Assembly: GCF_015694705.1 (NCBI RefSeq)
Contig: NZ_JADQDR010000002.1
Coordinates: 372,001 to 436,000 of the forward strand
Length of the DNA: 64,000 nt
Direction of reading: 5' to 3'
DNA from: Pontibacter rufus
GTDB lineage: Bacteria > Bacteroidota > Bacteroidia > Cytophagales > Hymenobacteraceae
This document shows positions 7,688 through 16,444 of the stretch, in pieces. Made by a program: the position numbers and the translations under genes. Position 1 is the stretch's first letter; every line of letters starts with the position of its first letter. Below the pieces are notes generated by a model. That model was not told where the DNA came from. It saw only the letters and a list, made by a program, of their open reading frames with translations, and ran no database searches.

Positions 7688-8395
7688 ATGCTAAAATACT
7701 CCGGACAATCCAGAATGCTCGTCGCCGTTGACTGTATTATTTTCGGTTTTGATGGCGAGGCATACAAACTCTTACTTATTCAGCGGGGTTTCGCGCCTGA
7801 AAAGCAAAAGTGGAGCCTGATGGGCGGATTTGTACAGCCCCACGAGAGTGTGGACGAAGCTGCCAACCGGATTCTGGAGCAGCTGACTGGTTTGAAAAAC
7901 GTTTACCTGGAGCAGCTACATACATTCGGCGCCCTGAACCGCGACCCTGTGGAACGAACCATAGCTGTAACCTACTTTGCCCTGATCGACATTCAGAAGT
8001 ATGAAAAGCAGATCAACAATGAGTATAACGCCGAGTGGTTTTCGTTGAATGAGATGCCGGACCTTATTTTTGACCACAAGCAAATGGTGGATATGGCCAA
8101 AAACAGGCTTAGGTACAAAGCAGCCCTGCATCCTATTCTTTTCGAGCTGTTGCCCGAGAAGTTTACTTTCCCGCAACTGCAGGCCTTGTATGAGGGCCTT
8201 TACGACACCGTATTTGACAAACGTAATTTTACAAGAAAGTTTCTGTCGACAGGATTATTCATAAAGCAAAGAGACAAAGAGAAAGAGAGTTCTAAAAAAG
8301 GGGCTTTCTTCTACAAGCTCGATCAGGACAAGTATAGCAGCGACTTCCAGGCTTTTCTTAAATTTATACCTAACCCGGAGAAATTTCTGGTTTAA
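7688..8395 (+). CDS. araR: Nudix-domain transcriptional regulator of arabinose use (AraR type)
   Basis: A 235-residue protein with an N-terminal Nudix fold (about 1-140) and a C-terminal winged-helix domain (about 150-235, LPEKFTFPQLQALYEGLY.., DKRNFTRKFL). The Nudix box GGFVQPHESVDEAANRILEQ keeps the first Gly and Glu, but the catalytic REUXEE core reads RILEQL, losing two glutamates, so hydrolysis is unlikely. This is the pattern of the Nudix-type sugar-responsive regulators (NrtR/AraR) that in Bacteroides replace AraC for L-arabinose control. It lies 81 bp upstream of araB, with a perfect palindrome between them, which strongly supports the assignment. L-arabinose as effector is inferred from the family. 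Confidence 0.85.
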   Translation: MLKYSGQSRMLVAVDCIIFGFDGEAYKLLLIQRGFAPEKQKWSLMGGFVQPHESVDEAANRILEQLTGLKNVYLEQLHTFGALNRDPVERTIAVTYFALIDIQKYEKQINNEYNAEWFSLNEMPDLIFDHKQMVDMAKNRLRYKAALHPILFELLPEKFTFPQLQALYEGLYDTVFDKRNFTRKFLSTGLFIKQRDKEKESSKKGAFFYKLDQDKYSSDFQAFLKFIPNPEKFLV

Positions 8396-8444
8396 GCTGG
8401 CAACAGAAAATCTATAAAGGACACTTTTTTATTTCAAAAATTAA

Positions 8445-8459
8445 GTGTTAATTTAACAC
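8445..8459. promoter_or_regulatory. Candidate AraR operator upstream of araB
   Basis: GTGTTAATTTAACAC is a perfect 15-bp palindrome (7+1+7) in the 81-bp gap between araR and araB, 17 bp before the araB start codon. Its position suits a repressor blocking araB transcription. Half-sites of the form TTAACAC recur at 15671 and just before the Gfo/Idh gene (about 22830), but no second full palindrome was found. Confidence 0.55.
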
Positions 8460-8476
8460 GGAAAACTATACTATAC

Positions 8477-10201
8477 ATGCTCGTGAGTGAAGACCAATAT
8501 GTAATCGGTGTGGATTATGGCACAGACTCTGTTCGTTCTGTGCTCGTTAATGCCCGTAATGGCGAAGAAGTGGCTGCTTCGGTATATTATTATCCACGGT
8601 GGCAACAGGGGCTATACTGCAATCCGGCGCAAAATCAATTCAGGCAACACCCGCTGGATTATGTGGAGGGGCTGGAATATACCTTAAAAGAGTGCCTTCA
8701 GAAAGCCGGCTCAACCATTGCTGCAGTTGTAAAGGGAATCTCCATAGATACCACAGGCTCCACACCAATTGCCGTAAACCGGGCCGGTACGCCGCTGGCC
8801 CTGCTACCCGCCTTCAGCGAAAATCCTAATGCCATGTTTGTGCTTTGGAAAGATCATACGGCTGTAACAGAAGCGGCAGAAATCAACGCTCATGCTACCA
8901 GGTTCGATACAAATTACCTGCAGTATGTCGGGGGTATTTACTCCTCAGAGTGGTTCTGGGCCAAGCTGCTGCACGTGCTGCGTGCCGATGAACAGGTGCG
9001 GAACGCCTGCTACTCCTGGGTAGAGCACTGCGACTGGATACCTTTTCTGCTGACAGGCGGCACCGATGTGGCACAGATGAAACGGAGCGTTTGCGCTGCC
9101 GGGCATAAGGCGTTGTGGGCGGCAGCCTATGGAGGCTTGCCGCCGGATCAGTTCTTTTCATCTCTCGATCCTTTGCTGCAGGGATATACGCAAAGACTAT
9201 TTAAAGACACCTATACTTCTGATCAGGCTGCTGGCACCCTGAGCCCGGAATGGGCGGAGCGCCTGGGGCTTTCTACAGAAGTAGTGATAGGCGTAGGCGC
9301 GTTTGACGCACACATGGGCGCCGTAGGTGGCCAGATTGAGCCCTATCACTTAAGTAAAGTAATGGGTACCTCTACCTGCGATATGCTGGTAGCCCCCGTA
9401 GCAGAAGTGGAAGATAAACTGGTTCGGGGCATCTGCGGCCAGGTACCAGGGTCTGTCATACCAGGTATGATGGGGCTGGAAGCGGGTCAGTCGGCTTTTG
9501 GCGATACCTATGCCTGGTTCCGGAAGCTGCTGCTCTGGCCACTGCAAAACCTGCTTTCGCAATCGGAGGTGCTATCCGGCGATACGGCAGCGGCGCTTTT
9601 CAACGAACTATCCGACAACATCATTCCGGCGCTAAGCAACCAGGCTGAGCAAATCCCCTTGTCAGAAAACGACCCTTTTGCCATCGACTGGTTTAATGGC
9701 CGCCGCACCCCCGATGCCAACCAACTGCTGAAAGGCGCTATACTTGGCCTGAGCCTGGGCAGCGATGCCCCCCGCGTGTTCAAGGCCCTGGTAGAAGCCA
9801 CCTGCTTCGGTGCAAAAAAAATAGTGGATCGCTTTAACGAGCAGGGCGTTCCGGTGAAAGGCCTGATAGGTATGGGAGGCGTAGCCCGGAAGTCGCCTTT
9901 TATTATGCAGATGATGGCTGATGTGATGGATATGCCCATCCGCATCCATAGATCAGAGCAGACCTGCGCCATCGGCGCAGCCATGTTTGCTGCCACAGCA
10001 GCCGGCATCTACCCCAAAGTAGACGAGGCCATGGCCGCCATGGGGCAGGGTTTTGATGCCGAATACAAGCCGGACCCTGCACGCACCGGCATCTATGCCA
10101 GCCGCTATCTGAAGTATAAAGCACATGGCGAGGTTATCGAAGCTTTGTCCTCTACGCCGCAGGTCCAGGTAACCGATATTCAGGAAAAAGTGGTCAGATA
10201 A
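8477..10201 (+). CDS. araB: Ribulokinase
   Basis: A 574-residue FGGY-family kinase that phosphorylates L-ribulose to L-ribulose 5-phosphate with ATP, the second step of L-arabinose breakdown. The N-terminal phosphate-binding segment VIGVDYGTDSVRSVLV (about 9-24), the substrate-side ISIDTTGSTPIAV, the Asp-containing GVGAFDAHMGAVGGQ, and the ATP-domain motifs MGTSTCDMLV and GLIGMGGVARKSPF are all present. Length and motifs match bacterial AraB rather than xylulokinase or glycerol kinase. araD follows 113 bp downstream on the same strand, and the candidate AraR operator lies just upstream. Confidence 0.95.
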   Translation: MLVSEDQYVIGVDYGTDSVRSVLVNARNGEEVAASVYYYPRWQQGLYCNPAQNQFRQHPLDYVEGLEYTLKECLQKAGSTIAAVVKGISIDTTGSTPIAVNRAGTPLALLPAFSENPNAMFVLWKDHTAVTEAAEINAHATRFDTNYLQYVGGIYSSEWFWAKLLHVLRADEQVRNACYSWVEHCDWIPFLLTGGTDVAQMKRSVCAAGHKALWAAAYGGLPPDQFFSSLDPLLQGYTQRLFKDTYTSDQAAGTLSPEWAERLGLSTEVVIGVGAFDAHMGAVGGQIEPYHLSKVMGTSTCDMLVAPVAEVEDKLVRGICGQVPGSVIPGMMGLEAGQSAFGDTYAWFRKLLLWPLQNLLSQSEVLSGDTAAALFNELSDNIIPALSNQAEQIPLSENDPFAIDWFNGRRTPDANQLLKGAILGLSLGSDAPRVFKALVEATCFGAKKIVDRFNEQGVPVKGLIGMGGVARKSPFIMQMMADVMDMPIRIHRSEQTCAIGAAMFAATAAGIYPKVDEAMAAMGQGFDAEYKPDPARTGIYASRYLKYKAHGEVIEALSSTPQVQVTDIQEKVVR

Positions 10202-10314
10202 GTAGATTTAGAAATTCGAAGATGTATAAATTTGAAAATGAAGCTGTGTTATGCGGCGCATTATTATACAGGAAAACATCGCTTTAATTTATATCCCTAC
10301 TCAACACGCTATAC

Positions 10315-11013
10315 ATGAGCCAATATCAGCACATCAAGCAAACCGCCTACGATGCCAACATGCAGCTGCCCAAACTCGGGCTGGTGCTGTTTACGTTCGG
10401 CAACGTGAGCGCCGCCGACCGCAGTTTGGGCGTTTTTGCCATCAAGCCCAGCGGTGTTCCTTATGAAGATCTGTCGCCGGACAGCATGGTGATCGTTGAC
10501 TTTGACGGCAAAACCGTGGAAGGAAGCCTCCGGCCATCCTCCGACACCAAAACACACGCCGTGCTCTACAAGCATTGGGAAAACATAGGCGGTATTGTAC
10601 ACACCCACTCCACCTACGCTACTTCCTGGGCGCAGGCGCAGCGCGACATTCCCATTTATGGCACCACCCATGCCGATCATAATACCGTGAACATACCCTG
10701 CGCCCCGCCGATGAGCGATGAGATGATACAGGGCGACTATGAATACCAGACCGGCTTCCAGATTATGGATTACCTGCAGGAGAAAGGCATGAGCTATGAG
10801 GAAGTGGAGATGGTGCTGGTAGGCAACCATGCCCCTTTTACCTGGGGCAAAACGGCTGCTAAAGCGGTGTACAACAGTGCAGTGCTGGAGGAAGTAGCCC
10901 GCATGGCCTGCCTGACGGAACAGATACGGCACGATGCCCCACGCCTGCAGGATTCGCTTATCAAAAAACATTACGAAAGAAAACATGGCCCTGACTCCTA
11001 CTACGGGCAATAA
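10315..11013 (+). CDS. araD: L-ribulose-5-phosphate 4-epimerase
   Basis: A 232-residue class II aldolase-fold enzyme that turns L-ribulose 5-phosphate into D-xylulose 5-phosphate. The zinc ligands line up with the E. coli enzyme one residue offset: His96 and His98 (IVHTHSTYATSWAQ) and His172 (VGNHAPFTWG), with the catalytic-site Asp77 in SSDTKTH. The substrate loops GNVSA and KPSGVPYE are intact. It follows araB in the same orientation, with a 113-bp gap that has no hairpin, so they are likely cotranscribed. Confidence 0.95.
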   Translation: MSQYQHIKQTAYDANMQLPKLGLVLFTFGNVSAADRSLGVFAIKPSGVPYEDLSPDSMVIVDFDGKTVEGSLRPSSDTKTHAVLYKHWENIGGIVHTHSTYATSWAQAQRDIPIYGTTHADHNTVNIPCAPPMSDEMIQGDYEYQTGFQIMDYLQEKGMSYEEVEMVLVGNHAPFTWGKTAAKAVYNSAVLEEVARMACLTEQIRHDAPRLQDSLIKKHYERKHGPDSYYGQ

Positions 11014-11127
11014 TATTTTAATTTTTATTTAAGAAAAGTAGCGTATCCGGAATAAAACAGCTATAATGAAGCGATTATGGTTTAAACATTAAGCCCGTTA
11101 CAAGAGAAAGCCTGCAGATAGAAAATC

Positions 11128-11219
11128 AGAGCTGGCGTAAGTACACGCAAGCTCTCCTGTCCCTATCCCGCCGGGAAAATCAGCTGCTAAAGCGGAAGCT
11201 GTTCCTGCATAAACAGGAA
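11128..11219. terminator. Hairpins between araD and the symporter gene
   Basis: Two stem-loops lie in the 279-bp gap. At 11128-11155: AGAGCT-g-GCGT, loop AAGTAC, ACGC-a-AGCTCT. At 11202-11219: TTCCTG, loop CATAAA, CAGGAA. They could attenuate read-through from araBD, giving the transporter separate control, or stabilise processed mRNA ends. Neither has a clear U-run. Confidence 0.35.
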
Positions 11220-11292
11220 TGATTAATTTATTTAACGATTTCTTACACTCTTAATAAATCAAACTGAACTGTAACACTAAACCTCTTCTTAC

Positions 11293-13167
11293 ATGACCGC
11301 CGGATTCTCTACACTTGATTACGCCATCTTTATCCTTTATGCCATTATCATCCTCTTTATGGGGCTATGGGTATCCAGGACGAAAGAGGGAACTGAAAAA
11401 ACTGCCCAGGAATACTTTCTTGCAGATAAGTCCCTCCCCTGGTGGGCAGTTGGCTCGTCGCTGCTAGCAGCCAACATCTCTGCCGAACACTTTATCGGCA
11501 CCTCCGGCTCGGGTTTTGCCATTGGCCTGGCCATCTCAGCGTATGAGTGGATGGCGGCCATTGCCCTGATTATCGTGGCCAAATACTTTCTGCCGGTATT
11601 TATAGAGAAAAACATTTATACCATGCCGCAGTTCCTCAACGAACGCTTTAACAGGGGCGTGAGCACGGCGTTTGCCGTCTTCTGGCTGCTGGTTTATGTG
11701 TTTGTGAACCTGACTTCGGTAAGTTATCTGGGCGCGCTGGCCATGGAACAGATCATGGGCGTACCGCTTGTTTATGGTATCATCGGCATTTTGATTTTCT
11801 CCGGAATCTACTCCATTTATGGCGGACTGGAAGCTGTAGCCTGGACAGATGTAGTGCAGGTGATAGTGCTGGTAAGCGGCGGCCTCATTACTACCTTTCT
11901 CGCCCTGGATGCTGTTGGGGCCGGCGATGGCATTCTGGCCGGTTTAGGCAATTTATATGAACTTGCCCGGCCGCACTTTACCATGATTATACCGCAGGAC
12001 TATCTTTCGGTGCCGGACAGCTCAGGCGGAACAAGGGACGCTTTCCTGGACCTGCCCGGCGTGGCAGTTATTGTAGGTGCCATGTGGGCTACCAACTTGG
12101 GTTACTGGGGTTTTAACCAATACATTATTCAAAAGGGCCTTGCGGCCAAAAGCATCAACGAAGCCAAGCGTGGCCTCCTCTTCGCTGCTTACCTGAAGAT
12201 ACTGATGCCCCTGATTGTAGTTATACCTGGTATTGCGGCCTTTGTGCTCATTAACGAGTATACGCCACAGGAACTATCTGTTCTGCTGGGCAAACCTATT
12301 GAAGCTATCGGCACCATCAGTAAATCAGATGAGGCTTACCCCTGGCTGCTGAAGAACTTCGTACCGTCAGGCATAAGAGGACTAGCCTTTGCCGCACTGG
12401 CCGCAGCCGTTGTGTCTTCAGTGGCTTCGATAATAAACAGTACCTCCACTATTTTCACGATGGATATTTACAGGCCATACTTTAAACCTGAAGCATCAGG
12501 CCTGCAACTGGTGCGTGTGGGACGGATTGTAGCCATTGTCGCGTTGATTATTGCCGCCATAGTGGCCCCGCAACTCAATTCGCTGGACCAGGTATTCCAG
12601 TATATCCAGGAGTATACCGGGTTTATTTATCCGGGTGTGCTGGTTGTATTTGGTATGGGACTGTTCTGGAAAGAAATTACGCCCAATGCAGCCCTGTGGA
12701 CTGCTATCGCCACCATACCTGCAGGTATACTATTCAAGATTGTAACCCCCGATATGCCTTTCTTAATGCGCATGGGCTATGTGTTTATCATACTTTGCGT
12801 AATTGCCTCTGTGATTAGTTTCGTAGAAAAAGGCCATAAGGTAACAATACCACTGCCAGCGCCTGGCAGACAAAGAAAGCTCGTGAATTTCTCGTACTTC
12901 TTTTTTGCGCTCAGTATAGTTTCACTGGTGGCCGTACTGGTTTTATCCGGAGAATACAGTTATCTGGGCATCGAATCCGCTTATATGCTGGTTGTACTTT
13001 TTCTGATGCTGGGTATCATTTTATATACTAACGCTAAAATGGCTATAGCAGACAAAAAAGCTATTATCTCGGATCCGGTGCTCTTCGATACAGGAACACC
13101 GTTCAACATCGGGGCTGCAGGCGTTATCCTGATAATCGGCCTGCTATACTACTTCTTCTGGTATTAA
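11293..13167 (+). CDS. Sodium/solute symporter (SSS family), probable L-arabinose transporter
   Basis: A 624-residue inner-membrane protein with about 14 hydrophobic helices, typical of SGLT-type sodium/sugar symporters. Family motifs include the TM1-2 region [21 protein letters not shown], the loop [18 protein letters not shown] after TM5, and [22 protein letters not shown], which resembles the N-Q region that lines the sugar site in vSGLT-type carriers. Its place between araD and araA makes L-arabinose the likely substrate; the sequence alone does not fix specificity. Confidence 0.87.
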   Translation: MTAGFSTLDYAIFILYAIIILFMGLWVSRTKEGTEKTAQEYFLADKSLPWWAVGSSLLAANISAEHFIGTSGSGFAIGLAISAYEWMAAIALIIVAKYFLPVFIEKNIYTMPQFLNERFNRGVSTAFAVFWLLVYVFVNLTSVSYLGALAMEQIMGVPLVYGIIGILIFSGIYSIYGGLEAVAWTDVVQVIVLVSGGLITTFLALDAVGAGDGILAGLGNLYELARPHFTMIIPQDYLSVPDSSGGTRDAFLDLPGVAVIVGAMWATNLGYWGFNQYIIQKGLAAKSINEAKRGLLFAAYLKILMPLIVVIPGIAAFVLINEYTPQELSVLLGKPIEAIGTISKSDEAYPWLLKNFVPSGIRGLAFAALAAAVVSSVASIINSTSTIFTMDIYRPYFKPEASGLQLVRVGRIVAIVALIIAAIVAPQLNSLDQVFQYIQEYTGFIYPGVLVVFGMGLFWKEITPNAALWTAIATIPAGILFKIVTPDMPFLMRMGYVFIILCVIASVISFVEKGHKVTIPLPAPGRQRKLVNFSYFFFALSIVSLVAVLVLSGEYSYLGIESAYMLVVLFLMLGIILYTNAKMAIADKKAIISDPVLFDTGTPFNIGAAGVILIIGLLYYFFWY

Positions 13168-13249
13168 GTTTATCATAAGGCATTGCAGTAAATCAGCTGC
13201 AATGCCTTATTTTCTGCTTTATGAAATTAATGTAAATAAAACACTTATA

Positions 13250-14758
13250 ATGATGCTTGACTTAAAACAATTTGAGATATGGTTTGTAACCGGCAGCCAG
13301 CATTTATATGGTGAGGAAACACTACAGCAGGTAGCCGAGCATTCACAGCAGATTGCCGGTGGCCTGAACCAGGCTACACAAATTCCGGTACGGGTGGTGT
13401 TTAAACCCGTAGTAAAAACAACAGAAGAAATTTACCGCATCTGCCAGGAGGCCAATGTAGCTGATAACTGTGTGGGCGTGGTAGCGTGGATGCATACTTT
13501 CTCGCCTGCAAAGATGTGGATCGGCGGACTGAAAATACTCAGAAAGCCCCTGCTGCACCTGCACACGCAGTTTAACCGCGACATTCCGTGGAGTTCTATC
13601 GATATGGACTTCATGAACCTGAACCAGAGTGCCCATGGCGACCGCGAGTTTGGTTTTATGGTGTCCAGGATGCGCCTGAACCGCAAGGTAGTAGTAGGCC
13701 ACTGGCAGGAGGAAGCGGTGCTGGAGCAGATAGGTTCCTGGAGCCGTGTCGCTTGCGGCTGGCACGATTGGCAAGGCGCTAAATTTGCACGCTTTGGCGA
13801 TAACATGCGCTATGTGGCCGTAACCGAAGGTGATAAAGTAGAGGCTGAAATGCAGTTTGGCTTCTCGGTGAACACCTACGGCATTGGTGATCTGGTAAAG
13901 GTGATAAATGAAATCAGCGACGCTGCCGTGAACCAGCTGACGCAGGAATATGAGGAGCGCTATGCCGTGGTGGCTGCTCTGCGAAAGGGCGGCGACAAGT
14001 ATAGCTCCCTTCAGGATGCTGCCAGAATTGAACTCGGGCTGCGCACCTTTCTGGAGGAAGGTAACTTTAAAGGATTCTCTGACACCTTTGAGGATCTGCA
14101 TGGTATGGTTCAGCTGCCTGGTATTGCTGCGCAACGCCTGATGGGCCAAGGCTATGGCTTTGCCGGAGAGGGAGACTGGAAAACAGCAGCTTTGGTACGC
14201 GCCATGAAGGTGATGGGTAGCGGCCTGCAGGGCGGCAACGCTTTTATGGAAGATTATACATACCACTTCGATCCGAACAACCAGTTGGTGCTTGGTTCTC
14301 ACATGCTCGAAATAGACGAATCCATCGCTAATGGTAAGCCATCCTGTGAGGTTCATCCGCTGGGTATAGGCGGCAAAGCTGACCCCGTACGCCTGGTATT
14401 TAATGTAGCAGGCGGGCCGGCCCTGAATGCTTCCATCATCGACATGGGCAACCGCTTCCGGCTGCTGGTAAACGAAGTAGAAGCCGTGGAGCCGCAGCAT
14501 GACCTGCCTAACCTGCCGGTGGCGCGTGTGCTCTGGAAACCATACCCCGACATGAAAACGGGCTGCGCCGCCTGGATTTTGGCCGGCGGAGCGCATCATA
14601 CCTGCTACAGCCAGAACCTGAGCGCTGAACAGCTACAGGATTTTGCTGACATGGCAGGCATCGAGTGTGTACTAATAGATAAAGAAACCCGTTTAAGACA
14701 GCTGCAGAATGAGCTGCGCTGGAGCGAAGTATACTATCAGGTAAACCGCACCTTCTGA
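13250..14758 (+). CDS. araA: L-arabinose isomerase
   Basis: A 502-residue enzyme that isomerises L-arabinose to L-ribulose, the first catabolic step. I use the ATG at 13250 ([21 protein letters not shown]): it gives a length close to the 500 residues of E. coli AraA, while an in-frame ATG at 13202 would only add 16 unrelated residues. Metal and catalytic residues are in place: Glu in [15 protein letters not shown], Glu in [12 protein letters not shown], His in LGSHMLEI and His in [12 protein letters not shown]. It begins 82 bp after the symporter stop and is closed by a long perfect hairpin. Confidence 0.95.
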   Translation: MMLDLKQFEIWFVTGSQHLYGEETLQQVAEHSQQIAGGLNQATQIPVRVVFKPVVKTTEEIYRICQEANVADNCVGVVAWMHTFSPAKMWIGGLKILRKPLLHLHTQFNRDIPWSSIDMDFMNLNQSAHGDREFGFMVSRMRLNRKVVVGHWQEEAVLEQIGSWSRVACGWHDWQGAKFARFGDNMRYVAVTEGDKVEAEMQFGFSVNTYGIGDLVKVINEISDAAVNQLTQEYEERYAVVAALRKGGDKYSSLQDAARIELGLRTFLEEGNFKGFSDTFEDLHGMVQLPGIAAQRLMGQGYGFAGEGDWKTAALVRAMKVMGSGLQGGNAFMEDYTYHFDPNNQLVLGSHMLEIDESIANGKPSCEVHPLGIGGKADPVRLVFNVAGGPALNASIIDMGNRFRLLVNEVEAVEPQHDLPNLPVARVLWKPYPDMKTGCAAWILAGGAHHTCYSQNLSAEQLQDFADMAGIECVLIDKETRLRQLQNELRWSEVYYQVNRTF

Positions 14759-14775
14759 TCATCCCGGAAAGACAA

Positions 14776-14836
14776 ATAGCTCTATAAAACAGAAGAAGCA
14801 GACTCAAAATCTGCTTCTTCTGTTTTATAGAGCTAT
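14776..14836. terminator. Perfect 27-bp stem bidirectional terminator between araA and the HAD gene
   Basis: The arms 14776-14802 and 14810-14836 are exact reverse complements over 27 bp, with a 7-nt loop (CTCAAAA). It sits between two convergent genes, 18 bp after the araA stop and 10 bp after the HAD gene stop, so it can end transcription from both sides. The stem includes TTTTATAG / CTATAAAA runs rather than a separate U-tail. Confidence 0.8.
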
Positions 14837-14846
14837 CTGCTAAAAT

Positions 14847-15521
14847 TTATGCGTGCTGCAAGAAGTAATTTGTTATAAATGGATCTTCATAATCATCTAT
14901 AAATGCAAGCACATTATCATACTGCTTAAAATCCTCTTTGGGATGAGCCGTCGTGATGACGATACACTGCATGCCGGCATGCTGCGCCGCCTCTACTCCT
15001 TTGGGGGCATCCTCAAAAACGATGCAATCCGCCGGGTTTGTCTGCAGCTTTTCAGCTGCCTTCAGAAAAGTTTCGGGGTCTGGCTTGCTTGTCTCCACAT
15101 CGTCGGCGCTCACAAAAGCATCGAAGTAGTGCCGTATATTCAGGTTATCCACTATAAAATCTATATTATCGGAAATAGCAGCGGAGGCAATGGCCATTTT
15201 CACGTGGTGCGCAGCAGCTTGTTTCAGAAAATCTTGCAAACCGTTTATGAGTTTCAGGTGCGGCTTGTAGGCTTGCTGGTAATACTTTTCCTTTTCCACA
15301 GACAACTTATGTGCTTCCTCATCTGAGAAATGGTCTTCCCCGAAAATCCGGGCAAGTACCTCCCGGTTCTTCCCGTACATCTCTTTTTTTACTTCCTCCC
15401 AGGTCAGGTCGGCGCCTAAATCATTTGTCAGTATCTGATGCCAGGCTTTGGCATGGTAATGCATGTCGTCAATCAGGGTTCCATTCAGATCGAATAGAAA
15501 AGCAGTTTTCATATTATCCAT
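14847..15521 (-). CDS. HAD-superfamily hydrolase, beta-phosphoglucomutase-like subclass
   Basis: A 224-residue haloacid dehalogenase-fold enzyme with an alpha-helical cap, probably a sugar-phosphate phosphatase or phosphomutase. Motif I is FDLNGTLIDD: the nucleophile Asp is present, but the usual second Asp (acid/base) is Asn. Motif II Ser is in IASAAIS, the motif III Lys in SKPDPETFL and the motif IV acidic pair in VFEDAPKGVEAA. It lies convergent to araA and is not obviously in the ara operon. The start could be Met1 or Met4 (MKTAFLFDLNG). Confidence 0.82.
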   Translation of the reverse strand: MDNMKTAFLFDLNGTLIDDMHYHAKAWHQILTNDLGADLTWEEVKKEMYGKNREVLARIFGEDHFSDEEAHKLSVEKEKYYQQAYKPHLKLINGLQDFLKQAAAHHVKMAIASAAISDNIDFIVDNLNIRHYFDAFVSADDVETSKPDPETFLKAAEKLQTNPADCIVFEDAPKGVEAAQHAGMQCIVITTAHPKEDFKQYDNVLAFIDDYEDPFITNYFLQHA

Positions 15522-15691
15522 TCTTTTTAATCAATTTAATACCTAAACCTGCAAATTTACAGCAGGCATCTGAGTTCTTACGCTAAGAAGCGCTGATTCG
15601 CTGCAGTCACTTATAAACTTTCACAAGTATAACTCATGCATGGTACCGCAAATTAACAGGTATAAGTGAGTTAACACGACATACGTACTAA

Positions 15692-15742
15692 AACAAACGC
15701 TGGTGCAGGTAGGCAAAAAGCCTCTCTGCACCAGCGTTTGTT
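15692..15742 (-). terminator. Terminator of the SusC/SusD operon
   Basis: A 17-bp perfect stem (15692-15708 with 15726-15742) is topped, after a 2x2 mismatch, by an inner AGGC/GCCT stem with an all-A loop on the plus strand. On the minus strand it lies 15 bp after the stop of the DUF3823 gene and is followed by a short T-run (TTTT), as expected of an intrinsic terminator. The rest of the 15522-15757 gap shows no gene. Confidence 0.7.
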
Positions 15743-15757
15743 ATGATTTCTGCTTTA

Positions 15758-16435
15758 TTATAGTTCGATCTTCTGAACCGGAGAATATAGCATTTCTTCA
15801 ACACCTGACGTCTTTACACCTATTCTGGCAAAGACATAATCTCTGCCAGACAAATTTGGAGGAAGCTCCAGGCTTAGATTGATTGGTGCATTCAGATCCG
15901 CTATAGCATCTTTGTTCAGACTCACATTTACAATGCTGTTATTTACATCCACAATAGCGGTTGTCCCGATGTAGAGCGTTACCCGTTCAAGCTCTCTGCT
16001 AGCGTTAACCTGATCTATGGTAAAAGATGCCGCTACAGTATTACCGCTTGCCTGGAATGTTTCGTTGCTGACAGTATAGTATGGCTCTACAGGAACATCT
16101 ATAACAGTGTTGCCCCTCACTTGTACGTCAATGGTATCGGTATTGTCTACCCAGGGGCCATTGCCTCTTAAGCGAACCAGTTTATAATCGCCATCAAACA
16201 GCGCCGCGGAGAAGGAGCCGTCATACGCAACATACACTGGTATCTTCTGAAACAGCTCAAACCCCGGCTGCCATAACTCAAGCTGAACACCATTTGATCG
16301 TACACCTACCGGCTGATCCTGATAAACAACGTGTCCTTCTAAGATAGATTTTGGAGGCTCATAATTATCTACTTCGCAAGCGGTAAGCATTACGCCCAAC
16401 GCTATTATTATATAGGATATTCCTCTTAGTTTCAT
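15758..16435 (-). CDS. DUF3823-type lipoprotein of a SusCD locus
   Basis: A 225-residue lipoprotein (MKLRGISYIIIALGVMLTAC, lipid-attached Cys20). The segments ILEGHVVYQDQPVGVRSNGV, LELWQPG and SFSAALFDGDYKLV match the DUF3823 family, which occurs beside SusD genes and is likely surface-exposed. The second half looks like a second beta-sandwich. It starts 9 bp after the SusD stop, so it is the last gene of the SusC-SusD operon. A glycan-binding accessory role is inferred from context only. Confidence 0.8.
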   Translation of the reverse strand: MKLRGISYIIIALGVMLTACEVDNYEPPKSILEGHVVYQDQPVGVRSNGVQLELWQPGFELFQKIPVYVAYDGSFSAALFDGDYKLVRLRGNGPWVDNTDTIDVQVRGNTVIDVPVEPYYTVSNETFQASGNTVAASFTIDQVNASRELERVTLYIGTTAIVDVNNSIVNVSLNKDAIADLNAPINLSLELPPNLSGRDYVFARIGVKTSGVEEMLYSPVQKIEL

Positions 16436-16444
16436 AAACTTAAA

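Noticed and set aside
10309..11010. 233-codon minus-strand frame opposite araD
   Set aside because: It exactly shadows araD, whose zinc ligands are intact; no family resemblance.
13343..14599. Long open frame (418 codons) on the minus strand opposite araA
   Set aside because: It is a mirror of the strongly conserved araA coding frame; its product resembles no family, and AraA motifs are complete on the plus strand.
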